The translations under genes and the position numbers were made by a program. From SIG565 sp045651765 (GTDB lineage Bacteria > Bacillota > Clostridia > Oscillospirales > Acutalibacteraceae), in NCBI GenBank assembly GCA_045651765.1, contig JAZRSY010000003.1:62001-126000 (forward strand): DNA of 64,000 nucleotides, read 5' to 3'. Numbering within the stretch: the stretch's first letter is position 1; every line of letters begins with the position of its first letter. Under the pieces are notes generated by a model. That model worked only from the letters and a program-made list of their open reading frames with translations. It searched no databases and was not told the origin of the DNA. This document shows positions 1-7,312 of this stretch, in pieces.

Positions 1-107
1 CAAACGGTCAAATAGTTTTTATGCCCGAAAATGAAGATTTTGAACCTATTTACCCCGAAAACCCATCGGTACTGGGCAAAGTAATAGGCTCTTACAGAAA
101 ATATTAG
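1..107 (+). CDS. 3' end of a LexA/S24-family repressor-like gene (partial)
   Basis: Only the last 34 codons are inside the window, in the frame that ends with TAG at 105-107. The visible residues include MPENEDFEPIYPEN and end VLGKVIGSYRKY. This resembles the end of Firmicute LexA proteases, where a PEN..(Y/F)(E/D)PI segment is followed by the (I/V)LGKV(I/V)G(V/L)(F/Y)R terminus. The catalytic Ser/Lys and the DNA-binding domain would lie to the left of the window, so the call rests on a short match. The stop codon is 8 bases before rnhA, whose ribosome binding site AGGTG overlaps it, so the two genes are probably co-transcribed. Confidence 0.5.
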   Translation, partial: NGQIVFMPENEDFEPIYPENPSVLGKVIGSYRKY

Positions 108-115
108 GTGAAAAT

Positions 116-553
116 ATGAAAAAATTTGTTGAATTATTTACCGACGGTGCCTGTTCGGGCAACCCGGGCCCTGGTGGATGGGGCGCTATTTTACGCTATG
201 CCGGCAAAGAAAAAGAACTATGCGGTGGCGACAGCCAAACCACCAACAACCGTATGGAATTATTAGCCGTTATAAACGGTCTTAAGGCTTTAAAAGAGCC
301 TTGCGTTGTAAAAATTACTACCGATTCCAAATATGTTTCAGATGCCGTAACTTTAGGCTGGGCTAAATCTTGGCAGCAAAATGGTTGGAAAAAAGCCGAT
401 AAAAAACCTGCCCTTAATTCTGATTTATGGCAAGAACTTTTAGACCTTTTAGATATGCATGATGTTCAGTTTAATTGGGTTAAAGGCCACGCCGGCCACC
501 CCGAAAATGAACGATGCGATGCCATGGCCGTTAATTTTTATAAGAATTTTTAA
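116..553 (+). CDS. rnhA: Ribonuclease HI
   Basis: Cytoplasmic endonuclease that cuts the RNA strand of RNA:DNA hybrids, removing R-loops and Okazaki primers with Mg2+. The 145-residue length is normal for bacterial RNase HI. The DEDD-type active site is visible: Asp10 in FTDGACSGNPGPGG, Glu48 in NNRMELLAVI, Asp70 in TTDSKYV, and the last acidic residue in NERCDAMA after the WVKGHAGHPEN loop that carries the catalytic histidine. The handle-region motif GWKKADKKP is also present. The start ATG follows AGGTG at a good distance. The preceding gene ends 8 bases upstream. Confidence 0.95.
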   Translation: MKKFVELFTDGACSGNPGPGGWGAILRYAGKEKELCGGDSQTTNNRMELLAVINGLKALKEPCVVKITTDSKYVSDAVTLGWAKSWQQNGWKKADKKPALNSDLWQELLDLLDMHDVQFNWVKGHAGHPENERCDAMAVNFYKNF

Positions 554-561
554 TATTACAC

Positions 562-590
562 TTGAAAACCATTTTAAAATGTTATAAAAT
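562..590 (+). promoter_or_regulatory. Sigma-A-type promoter of the Fe-S assembly genes
   Basis: TTGAAA (562-567), a 17-base spacer, then TAAAAT (585-590), about 37 bases before the cysteine desulfurase start. No IscR-like operator was recognised. Confidence 0.6.
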
Positions 591-627
591 ATTATGAGCA
601 ATTTATAATAGATAAGGATTTATATTA

Positions 628-1809
628 ATGCAAAAATTTATATATGCCGACAATTCGGCTACAACAGCATTAAGTGAAACCGCATTTAATGCAATGCTAC
701 CCTATTTAAAAAGTGAATACGGCAACGCTTCAAGTCTATATTCGTTAGGCTCTTCGGCAAAATCTGCAATAGAAGAAGCCCGCAAAACCGTGGCCGAATG
801 TTTAAATGCAAACCCCCGTGAAATTTATTTTACGGCAGGCGGAAGTGAATCGGACAACTGGGCAATTAAAGGTTATGCCAAAGCAATGCTTAAAAAGGGT
901 AAAAACCATATAATTTCCAGCAAGTTTGAACATCACGCAGTTTTACACACCTTGAGCGCTCTTGAAAAAGAAGGGTTTGAGGTTACCTTGCTTGACGTTC
1001 ATTCTAACGGCTTGGTGCGCCCCGAAGAACTTAAAAACGCAATAAAAGAAACCACCGGTCTTGTTACCATTATGTATGCCAACAACGAAATAGGAACAAT
1101 TCAACCCGTTAAAGAAATTGGTGAAATTTGTAGAGAAAATAATATAGTTTTCCATACCGATGCCGTTCAGGCTGTTGGTAATGTTGAAATTAATGTTGCT
1201 GACAGCAATATTGATATGCTTTCATTATCGGGCCATAAATTTCACGGCCCCAAAGGTGTTGGCGCTTTATATGTGCGCAAGGGTATTGTATTGCCACCGT
1301 TAATTGATGGCGGCGCACAAGAATTCGGCCGCAGAGCCGGAACCGAAAACACCGCCGGTATAGTTGGCATGGCCGCCGCCCTTTCGGAAGCCACCGCAAC
1401 TATTGCAGAAAGGGCTCAAAAAAATAAAGAAATTTGCAATTATATAATAGAAAATTGCCTTAAAATAGAGCGTTCACGCTTAAATGGCGACCGAGAAAAC
1501 AGGTTGCCCGGCAATGTTAATATGTGCTTCGAAGGTATAGAGGGTGAATCGCTTTTGCTTATGTTGGATACCAAAGGTATTTGTGCTTCGTCGGGCTCGG
1601 CCTGCACATCGGGCTCACTTGACCCAAGCCACGTGCTTTTAAGCATTGGCCTACCGCACGAGGTAGCGCACGGCTCACTGAGGCTTTCTTTCAGCAATGA
1701 AAACACCCTTGACGATGCTAAATATATTTGCGAAGTTTTACCACCCATTGTTAAACGCTTAAGGGATATGTCACCCTTATGGGATAGAATTAAAAACCAA
1801 GAAAATTAG
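628..1809 (+). CDS. nifS: Cysteine desulfurase (NifS/IscS family)
   Basis: PLP enzyme that converts cysteine to alanine and passes the sulfur as a persulfide to a scaffold for Fe-S cluster assembly. Length is 393 residues, usual for the family. The N-terminal YADNSATT motif, the PLP-contact segment TAGGSESDN, the PLP lysine in LSGHKFHGPKG (about residue 203) and the reactive cysteine in ASSGSACTSGS (about residue 325) are all visible. Together they place it in the group with the mobile-loop cysteine. The NifU scaffold gene starts 9 bases after the stop with its own AGGAG, so the pair forms one unit. A substitute role in tRNA thiolation cannot be excluded. Confidence 0.93.
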   Translation: MQKFIYADNSATTALSETAFNAMLPYLKSEYGNASSLYSLGSSAKSAIEEARKTVAECLNANPREIYFTAGGSESDNWAIKGYAKAMLKKGKNHIISSKFEHHAVLHTLSALEKEGFEVTLLDVHSNGLVRPEELKNAIKETTGLVTIMYANNEIGTIQPVKEIGEICRENNIVFHTDAVQAVGNVEINVADSNIDMLSLSGHKFHGPKGVGALYVRKGIVLPPLIDGGAQEFGRRAGTENTAGIVGMAAALSEATATIAERAQKNKEICNYIIENCLKIERSRLNGDRENRLPGNVNMCFEGIEGESLLLMLDTKGICASSGSACTSGSLDPSHVLLSIGLPHEVAHGSLRLSFSNENTLDDAKYICEVLPPIVKRLRDMSPLWDRIKNQEN

Positions 1810-1818
1810 GAGATATAT

Positions 1819-2253
1819 ATGTACACACAAAAGGTTATGGAACATTTTGAAAATCCGCAAAATGTTGGCGAGATAGCCGACGCCAACGGCATTGGCGAGG
1901 TTGGAAACGCCAAATGCGGCGATATTATGAAGATGTTTTTAAAAATTGAAAACGGAATTATAGTTGATGCTAAATTTAAAACATACGGTTGTGCTTCGGC
2001 CATTGCTACAAGTTCTATTGCCACCGAACTTATAAAAGGCCAACCCATTGAAAAGGCACTTGAACTTTCCAACAAGGCAGTTGTAGACGCTTTGGGCGGT
2101 CTGCCAACCCATAAAATTCACTGTTCGGTTTTGGCCGAGCAGGCCATTAAGGCTGCCCTTGCCGATTATTATACCCGTCAGGGTGTAGACCCAACCTTAT
2201 TTGTAGGTGAAATCCACGAGGACTGCGACCACTGCACCTCTTGCGGTGAATAA
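1819..2253 (+). CDS. nifU: Fe-S cluster scaffold protein NifU/IscU
   Basis: Scaffold on which the neighbouring desulfurase builds Fe-S clusters. The 144-residue protein has the three conserved scaffold cysteines in NAKCGD, YGCASAIATSS and HCSVLAEQAI, in the usual order and spacing. After the normal end of the IscU fold there is a C-terminal tail, EDCDHCTSCGE, with three more cysteines. This tail is seen in some clostridial NifU-like proteins and is absent from proteobacterial IscU. The gene lies 9 bases after nifS and has a clear AGGAG ribosome binding site. The next gene downstream is separated by a riboswitch, so the Fe-S unit probably ends here. Confidence 0.9.
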   Translation: MYTQKVMEHFENPQNVGEIADANGIGEVGNAKCGDIMKMFLKIENGIIVDAKFKTYGCASAIATSSIATELIKGQPIEKALELSNKAVVDALGGLPTHKIHCSVLAEQAIKAALADYYTRQGVDPTLFVGEIHEDCDHCTSCGE

Positions 2254-2262
2254 TTAACCGAA

Positions 2263-2304
2263 AGTCAGTTTGCAAAATCCTGACTATAAACAAAACTACG
2301 GAGG
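2263..2304 (+). promoter_or_regulatory. preQ1-I riboswitch controlling queT
   Basis: A 6-bp stem pairs AGTCAG (2263-2268) with CTGACT (2280-2285). Its loop reads TTTGCAAAATC, and it is followed directly by the A-rich tail ATAAACAAAACTACGG. This matches the compact H-type pseudoknot of class I preQ1 riboswitches: stem, loop with a GCA..AA..C segment, and an AACAAAAC-like tail. The tail runs straight into the ribosome binding site GGAGG (2300-2304), 10 bases before the queT start, so control is likely at translation initiation. The identity of the downstream gene supports the call independently. Confidence 0.78.
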
Positions 2305-2314
2305 AATTTAAGCA

Positions 2315-2809
2315 ATGAATAAAACACAAAACACCCGTTATATTGTAACGGGTGCTATTATTGCCGCGGCTTATGTTGTTTTAACCTATATCAGTAATAT
2401 TTTCGGCCTTGCGTTTGGACCTATTCAACTGCGCATTTCCGAAGCACTTTGCATTTTACCGCTCTTTACCCCTGCCGCTATTCCGGGGTTAACTATCGGT
2501 TGTTTTATTTCTAACATTTTAAGTTTTAATGTATTAGATATGTTGTTTGGCACCTTGGCCACTTTAACAGCAGCGGTGCTGACGAGTGTTTTTAAAAATA
2601 AATTACTTTTTGGTATGCCTTTATTAAGCCTTTTGCCCCCTGTTTTAATTAACGCTTTGGTGGTAGGGCTCGAAATAACCCTATTTATAGAACAGACAGC
2701 CGGCTTTTTTATAACGGCGCTGCAGGTTGGCATAGGCCAATTTATTGTTTGTTATTTTCTTGGTATTCCTTTATATTTTGCCATTAAAAATAAAAGAAAT
2801 ATTTTTTAA
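2315..2809 (+). CDS. queT: QueT-family queuosine-precursor transporter
   Basis: Small integral membrane protein of 164 residues, predicted to be the substrate-binding (S) component of an ECF-type importer for queuosine precursors such as preQ1. About five to six hydrophobic segments cover nearly the whole chain. The N-terminal TGAIIAAAYVVLTY, the FGPIQLRISEAL segment and the following PLFTPAAIPGLTIGCFISN are characteristic of the QueT family. The energising ECF ATPases and T component are not in the window and are usually encoded elsewhere. The preQ1-I-type leader immediately upstream fits the assignment. Confidence 0.88.
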   Translation: MNKTQNTRYIVTGAIIAAAYVVLTYISNIFGLAFGPIQLRISEALCILPLFTPAAIPGLTIGCFISNILSFNVLDMLFGTLATLTAAVLTSVFKNKLLFGMPLLSLLPPVLINALVVGLEITLFIEQTAGFFITALQVGIGQFIVCYFLGIPLYFAIKNKRNIF

Positions 2810-2887
2810 ATTCATTAATTGCCTTTTTATTTCATATATTTTTTTAGGAAACAAAAAATATATGATAATCGAAAGGCTTGTGAATTT

Positions 2888-3808
2888 ATGAAAGATTTTT
2901 ACCCCGAAGGCTACTCCGAAGAAAATCTAAATTCGAAAAATAATGTTTTAGATATTAATACCTTGCAAGATGCTCTCAAAACCCAACAGGTTTTAGAGGC
3001 AAAAGCATTTATGTGCGATTCTTCCCACAATTTAATTGTAAATTTAGACGGCGTTAGGGGTATTATTCCCAGAGACGAAGGCGCTATTGGAATAAATGAA
3101 AATAAAGTGCGCGATATTGCGCTTATTTCACGGGTTGGAAAATCGGTTTGTTTTACGGTTAAAAGCCTTGAGACCGATTCATTTGGCAAACCCTATGCCG
3201 TATTATCCCGTAAAAACGCACAACTCTTGTGCCGTGAAAATTTTATTTCCAAGTTAATCCCCGGCGATATTATTGATGCCACCATTACCCACCTTGAAAG
3301 TTTTGGTGCCTTTTGCGATATTGGTTGCGGTTTAATAGCACTGCTGCCAATAGATTCAATTTCGGTTTCGCGCATTTCGCACCCGCGTGATAGGTTTAGC
3401 CCCGGCAACAATATTAAAGCCGTTGTAAAGCAAATTGCACCCGATGGTAAAATTACCCTAAGCCATAAAGAACTGCTGGGCACTTGGGAAGAAAACGCCC
3501 AAAAATTCACAGCAGGTCAAACAGTTTCGGGGGTTATTCGCTCGGTGGAAAGTTACGGAGTGTTTGTAGAAATTACACCAAATTTAGCCGGTCTTGCCGA
3601 ACCTAAAAACGATGTTTTTATTGGTCAAAAGGCCAGTGTATACATAAAAAGCATTATACCTGAAAAAATGAAGGTAAAGCTTATTATAATTGATAATTTT
3701 GACAGCGATTATTCCCCGCAAATAAATTATTTTTACAGCGGTAACCATATTAATTCTTGGTATTACTCTACCAAAGATTGTTTTAAACAAATATATACAC
3801 ACTTTTAG
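2888..3808 (+). CDS. S1 RNA-binding domain protein (ribosomal S1-like)
   Basis: A 306-residue protein with at least two recognisable S1 OB-fold domains. The first, around residues 135-205, contains GDIIDATITHLESFGAFCDI and KITLSHKELLGTW. The second, around 215-280, contains GVIRSVESYGVFVEI. An N-terminal third of similar length may be a divergent S1 repeat. Proteins of this kind bind single-stranded RNA and are often annotated as 30S ribosomal protein S1-like, but this one is shorter than true S1. The start at ATG 2888 (MKDFYPEGY) is preferred over an in-frame TTG at 2819, because the intervening sequence is low-complexity. The start of mrp follows within 15 bases, suggesting co-expression. 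Confidence 0.75.
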   Translation: MKDFYPEGYSEENLNSKNNVLDINTLQDALKTQQVLEAKAFMCDSSHNLIVNLDGVRGIIPRDEGAIGINENKVRDIALISRVGKSVCFTVKSLETDSFGKPYAVLSRKNAQLLCRENFISKLIPGDIIDATITHLESFGAFCDIGCGLIALLPIDSISVSRISHPRDRFSPGNNIKAVVKQIAPDGKITLSHKELLGTWEENAQKFTAGQTVSGVIRSVESYGVFVEITPNLAGLAEPKNDVFIGQKASVYIKSIIPEKMKVKLIIIDNFDSDYSPQINYFYSGNHINSWYYSTKDCFKQIYTHF

Positions 3809-3820
3809 GAGATGTTTAAA

Positions 3821-4651
3821 TTGCCAGAACAAAGAAAATGCAACGAACAAAACTGCTCAGGAAATTGTGAAAACTGTGCTTCAGCTCAAAAACCGCAAAG
3901 CCTATTAGAACCTTTTAACCAATTTAGCAGCGTTAAAAATGTTATTGGAATTGTAAGCGGTAAGGGCGGCGTAGGCAAAAGCCTTGTAACAGGCGGTTTA
4001 GCCATGCAACTTAGCAAAATGGGTTATTCAGTTGGTATTTTAGACGCCGACATTACAGGCCCCTCGATTCCAAAAATGTTTGGAATAAAAGGCAGAGCCT
4101 TTCAAAACGAGATGGGCATTATACCGGCCGAGACCGAAGGTAATATTAAAATAATGTCGGTTAATTTGTTGTTAGAAAACACCGAAGACCCTGTTGTTTG
4201 GCGTGGCCCCGTTATTGCAGGTGCTGTTAAGCAATTTTGGTCGGATGTTTTTTGGGGCGACCTTGATTACCTGCTCATTGATTGCCCACCCGGCACAGGT
4301 GATGTACCGTTAACCATTTTCCAAAGCATAAAATTAAACGGAGTGGTTATTGTTACCTCCCCGCAAGATTTAGTTTCGTTAATAGTTAAAAAGGCTTATA
4401 ACATGGCTAATATGATGAATATTCCCGTGCTTGGAATAGTGGAAAATATGAGTTATATTAAATGCCCCGACTGTAATAAAGAAATTCATATTTTCGGCAG
4501 TGGCAAAAGCGAAAGCATCGCCGACGAATTAGGCACCCCGCTGCTTGCCAAAATTCCTATGGACCACGATTTAGCCGTTGCAGCCGACAACGGCGCTTTT
4601 GAAAAGTTAACGGTAAATTATTTTGAAAACGCCGCTAATTTAATTAAATAA
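3821..4651 (+). CDS. mrp: Mrp/NBP35-family P-loop ATPase (Fe-S carrier)
   Basis: P-loop ATPase of the Mrp/NBP35 group, thought to carry and deliver Fe-S clusters. The deviant Walker A motif GIVSGKGGVGKS, the GILDADITGPSIP segment and the DCPPGTGD motif are present. A pair of cysteines in IKCPDC near the C-terminus matches the CxxC that bridges a cluster between two subunits. The N-terminus CNEQNCSGNCENC adds a cysteine-rich motif as in NBP35-type proteins. TTG 3821 is chosen as start because AGGAG (3807-3811) lies 9 bases upstream; an ATG at 3812 touches the ribosome binding site and is unlikely. Length is 276 residues, normal for the family. Confidence 0.88.
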   Translation: MPEQRKCNEQNCSGNCENCASAQKPQSLLEPFNQFSSVKNVIGIVSGKGGVGKSLVTGGLAMQLSKMGYSVGILDADITGPSIPKMFGIKGRAFQNEMGIIPAETEGNIKIMSVNLLLENTEDPVVWRGPVIAGAVKQFWSDVFWGDLDYLLIDCPPGTGDVPLTIFQSIKLNGVVIVTSPQDLVSLIVKKAYNMANMMNIPVLGIVENMSYIKCPDCNKEIHIFGSGKSESIADELGTPLLAKIPMDHDLAVAADNGAFEKLTVNYFENAANLIK

Positions 4652-4659
4652 TGGTATTA

Positions 4660-4688
4660 AAAAAACATCGCATATGCGATGTTTTTTT
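4660..4688. terminator. Bidirectional rho-independent terminator after mrp
   Basis: Inverted repeat AACATCGCATATGCGATGTT flanked by A and T runs on both sides. Confidence 0.85.
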
Positions 4689-4700
4689 GTTTTATAAACA

Positions 4701-4729
4701 GAAAAAAAGCGGCACTAAAATGTGCCGCT
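4701..4729 (-). terminator. Rho-independent terminator of rpsT
   Basis: Stem AGCGGCAC (4708-4715) with GTGCCGCT (4722-4729), followed on the minus strand by seven T, 10 bases after the rpsT stop. Confidence 0.9.
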
Positions 4730-4739
4730 AATAAAACGC

Positions 4740-5003
4740 TTAGCCGTTAACCTTATTTAAACGGGTAACCAACGCAGATTTTTTGTGAGCTGCAGTATTC
4801 TTATGAAGAATACCCTTAGTTGTAGCCTGGTCGATTTTTTTAACAGCGGCCTTTACTGCTTCTGCGGCGTTAGCATCTTTGCTCTCGATAGCAGCATCAG
4901 CCTTTTTAACTGCTGTTCTAAGAGCTGAACGATAAGCCTTATTACGCTGATAGTTTGCCTCGTTAACGAGAACACGCTTTTTTGCTGATTTAATATTCGG
5001 CAT
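4740..5003 (-). CDS. rpsT: 30S ribosomal protein S20
   Basis: Primary 16S rRNA-binding protein of the small subunit. At 87 residues it has the usual length. The hallmark N-terminus MPNIKSAKKRVLVNE, the basic helix NKAYRSALRTAVKKAD and the C-terminal GILHKNTAAHKKSALVTRLN are all present. It is monocistronic, with its own promoter and terminator, and is transcribed away from gpr. That arrangement (rpsT next to gpr and spoIIP) is common in Firmicutes. A strong GAGGAGGTG ribosome binding site precedes the ATG. Confidence 0.97.
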   Translation of the reverse strand: MPNIKSAKKRVLVNEANYQRNKAYRSALRTAVKKADAAIESKDANAAEAVKAAVKKIDQATTKGILHKNTAAHKKSALVTRLNKVNG

Positions 5004-5037
5004 TGTCGCACCTCCTCAAAAATACTCAAGTAACAGT

Positions 5038-5066
5038 ATAATACCACTTTCTAACAAAAAAATCAA
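5038..5066 (-). promoter_or_regulatory. Promoter of rpsT
   Basis: On the minus strand TTGATT (5061-5066), 17-base spacer, TATTAT (5038-5043), about 35 bases before the start codon. Confidence 0.65.
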
Positions 5067-5121
5067 TAGTTTTTTAATAAAAATTTAAAAATAAGTTAAA
5101 AATAATATTGGGGGGAATTTT

Positions 5122-5979
5122 ATGCTTTTTAGAACCGATTTAGCCATAGAGCGTGCCGAAATATCAAATTCAGGCAAACACATTAAAAGTTTTAAAGAAA
5201 CACATGGCGAAATTACAATAAATAGAATTAAAATAGATACCGAAACCGAGGCTCAAAAACTGCAAAAACCAATTGGTAATTATATTACAATAGAGTTCCC
5301 TAACCTTATTAATAACGGTGGCGACAGCACCACCACCGAAGATTTATTGGCCAAAGAACTAATCAAATTATTACCCGAAAACAAAAATTGCATTTTGGTT
5401 GTGGGGCTTGGCAACCCAAAAATAACATCGGATTCTTTGGGCCCTATTACCGCTAACCGAATATTAGCAACTCGGCACATAAGTAAAGATTTAGCAAGGC
5501 AGATTAAATTAAACGGCCTTAAAAATGTTGCTGTTTTGTGCCCCGGTGTGTTGGGGCAAACCGGCATAGAGGTTAGCGAAATACTTTTAGGGATTTCTAA
5601 AACCGTAAACCTTGATTGCATTATTGTTGTGGATGCGCTTTGTGCCGCCGAAACAAAAAGGCTTGGCTGCACAGTGCAGTTGTCCGATACAGGAATATCG
5701 CCGGGGTCCGGCATTGGTAACCACCGCAAAGAAATCAGCGCTAACAGCATGGGGGTGCCCGTAATTGCCATTGGCATTCCAACCGTAATATATGCCGCCA
5801 CCATAGCCACCGACCTTACCGAATATACACCCGATTTCAACAACAAACTTACCGAACTTATAGTGGCACCCAAAGATATTGATATTATTACTGAGCGTGC
5901 CGCTACCATAATTAGCAATGCTGTTAATATTGCCTTGCAACCCAAAATTGAACCCGAAATTTTAAAGGCTTTGGTATAA
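5122..5979 (+). CDS. gpr: Germination protease GPR
   Basis: Spore endopeptidase that starts degradation of small acid-soluble spore proteins during germination. Made as a zymogen in the forespore and activated by removal of an N-terminal propeptide. The 285-residue length is slightly short of the Bacillus enzyme. Conserved GPR features are the N-terminal FRTDLAIE segment, LVVGLGNPKITSDSLGP, LCPGVLGQTGIE and VIVVDALCAAE. Also present are GISPGSGIGNHR and the IGIPTVIYAA motif near the C-terminus. GGGGGG lies just before the ATG. spoIIP follows 56 bases later. Presence of gpr shows that the organism is, or recently was, spore-forming. Confidence 0.95.
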   Translation: MLFRTDLAIERAEISNSGKHIKSFKETHGEITINRIKIDTETEAQKLQKPIGNYITIEFPNLINNGGDSTTTEDLLAKELIKLLPENKNCILVVGLGNPKITSDSLGPITANRILATRHISKDLARQIKLNGLKNVAVLCPGVLGQTGIEVSEILLGISKTVNLDCIIVVDALCAAETKRLGCTVQLSDTGISPGSGIGNHRKEISANSMGVPVIAIGIPTVIYAATIATDLTEYTPDFNNKLTELIVAPKDIDIITERAATIISNAVNIALQPKIEPEILKALV

Positions 5980-6035
5980 AAAAATTGTGCAAACCATATA
6001 TTTTAACAGTATAATTTTTTTGTGGAGTGTATAAT

Positions 6036-7091
6036 TTGAATTTTAGGGGACTTTTGGCTTTAATTATTTGCATAATAGCTTCGGTTTATACCTCGTTTTA
6101 TAGCGGGTATAAATATTTTAATTATTCCTTAAATTTTGCTAGTGTTACTGCGCCTCAGAGCCAAATATCCGCCACAATAACCCAGCCGCCAAAAACCACC
6201 GAACCCCCTGCCGAAACCCCTGCCCCACAAACTAACAGTAATACACAAAGCAGTAATACACAAAACAGCAGCAATGTTGTTGCCGTTTCGGCTACAGGCA
6301 CAGCCATTGGCAAAATTACAAGCGAGTTTTTTTCACCCTATGGCGCCAATACAAGCTATGGTAATGTTTTTATAAAAAACAGCACCTCGGCCAATATTGA
6401 TATTGCGACTTTGTTAAATAAAAATTTAGGTTATAAAATTAAAAAAGATTCCGAGCCACAAGTGCTTATAGTTCACACCCACACAACCGAAACCTACATT
6501 ACCCATTCTTCCGATTATTACACCGAAAACGATGAATCCCGAACGCTTGATGAAAACAAAAATATGGTGCACATTGGAAATATTTTTGAACAAAAACTAA
6601 GTAATGCGGGCATTGCGGTTTTACATGACAAAACGGTGCACGACCACCCTTCTTACACAGGAAGTTATTCGCGCTCTTATAACACCGTTACGGCCGATTT
6701 AAAGGCCTACCCTTCGGTTAAAATTGTTATAGATATTCATAGGGATGCCATTGCAAACGGTAACAACAAAGTAAAACCCGTTGTTAATATTAACGGACAA
6801 AATTCCGCTCAGGTAATGTTGGTTATGGGTTCGCAAACCGGCAGTATAAAAAATTTTCCTAACTGGCAAGAAAACCTAAGCCTTGCTGTTAAATACCAAA
6901 GTAAAATGGAGGAGATGTATCCGGGGTTAGCTCGTGCTTTAATGCTTAACGAGGGCAAATATAACCAACACATTACACCGGGGGCTATTTTGTTGGAGGT
7001 TGGAAGCGATGCCAACACCTTAACCGAAGCCGAAACCGCTGCCCAATTTGCCGCCGAAGCATTAATTTCCACCCTGGACTCATTAAAATAA
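6036..7091 (+). CDS. spoIIP: Stage II sporulation protein P (SpoIIP)
   Basis: Membrane-anchored amidase/endopeptidase that, with SpoIID and SpoIIM, degrades septal peptidoglycan to drive engulfment. The 351-residue protein has an N-terminal membrane anchor (FRGLLALIICIIASVYTS) and a Pro/Thr/Ser/Asn-rich linker to about residue 100. The C-terminal SpoIIP domain follows, with VLIVHTHTTETY, VKIVIDIHRDAI and GAILLEVGSDANT supplying the zinc-binding His/Glu set. TTG 6036 is preferred: TGGAG (6023-6027) is 8 bases upstream, whereas a GTG at 6027 overlaps it. It follows gpr as in many Firmicutes. SpoIID and SpoIIM are not in the window. Confidence 0.93.
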   Translation: MNFRGLLALIICIIASVYTSFYSGYKYFNYSLNFASVTAPQSQISATITQPPKTTEPPAETPAPQTNSNTQSSNTQNSSNVVAVSATGTAIGKITSEFFSPYGANTSYGNVFIKNSTSANIDIATLLNKNLGYKIKKDSEPQVLIVHTHTTETYITHSSDYYTENDESRTLDENKNMVHIGNIFEQKLSNAGIAVLHDKTVHDHPSYTGSYSRSYNTVTADLKAYPSVKIVIDIHRDAIANGNNKVKPVVNINGQNSAQVMLVMGSQTGSIKNFPNWQENLSLAVKYQSKMEEMYPGLARALMLNEGKYNQHITPGAILLEVGSDANTLTEAETAAQFAAEALISTLDSLK

Positions 7092-7294
7092 TGAAGAATA
7101 AAAAATATTTTTTTCGCTCATTTATAATAAGTGGTGTTATTTTTCTAAACCTTTTGTTATTAATAATGGGTTTTTGCACCGCCTATGAAAATATACAAGA
7201 AATGAGCACCGGTAAATATAAACCTGCAATAGAAATTAGTAGTAATTCCATTAGAATTTTTGATTTTGAAATAAAAAACGGAGAAACCGATTAA
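7091..7294 (+). CDS. Small single-pass membrane protein linked to spoIIP, function unknown
   Basis: A 67-residue protein whose start codon overlaps the spoIIP stop (TAATG), so it is translationally coupled to it. It has a short basic N-terminus (MKNKKYFFR), one hydrophobic segment (about residues 10-32, ISGVIFLNLLLLIMGFC) and a polar 35-residue tail. The tail contains SSNSIRIFDFEIKNG. Its stop codon lies in the loop of the terminator that ends the unit. I do not recognise the family. Coupling to spoIIP suggests expression in the mother cell or forespore during engulfment, but this is inference. Confidence 0.65.
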   Translation: MKNKKYFFRSFIISGVIFLNLLLLIMGFCTAYENIQEMSTGKYKPAIEISSNSIRIFDFEIKNGETD

Positions 7295-7312
7295 TCAGTT
7301 TCTCCGTTTTTA
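7277..7312. terminator. Bidirectional terminator between spoIIP unit and glnN
   Basis: Eleven-bp stem AACGGAGAAAC (7278-7288) with GTTTCTCCGTT (7298-7308), flanked by A and T runs. The stop codon of the small membrane protein sits in the loop. Confidence 0.88.

Noticed and set aside
2819..2887. N-terminal extension of the S1-domain protein from a TTG
   Set aside because: Low-complexity aromatic and basic residues, no ribosome binding site; the ATG at 2888 fits better.
5280..5945. Long reading frame opposite gpr (221 codons, minus strand)
   Set aside because: It lies wholly inside gpr, has no ribosome binding site and no recognisable protein features. GPR on the plus strand is certain.
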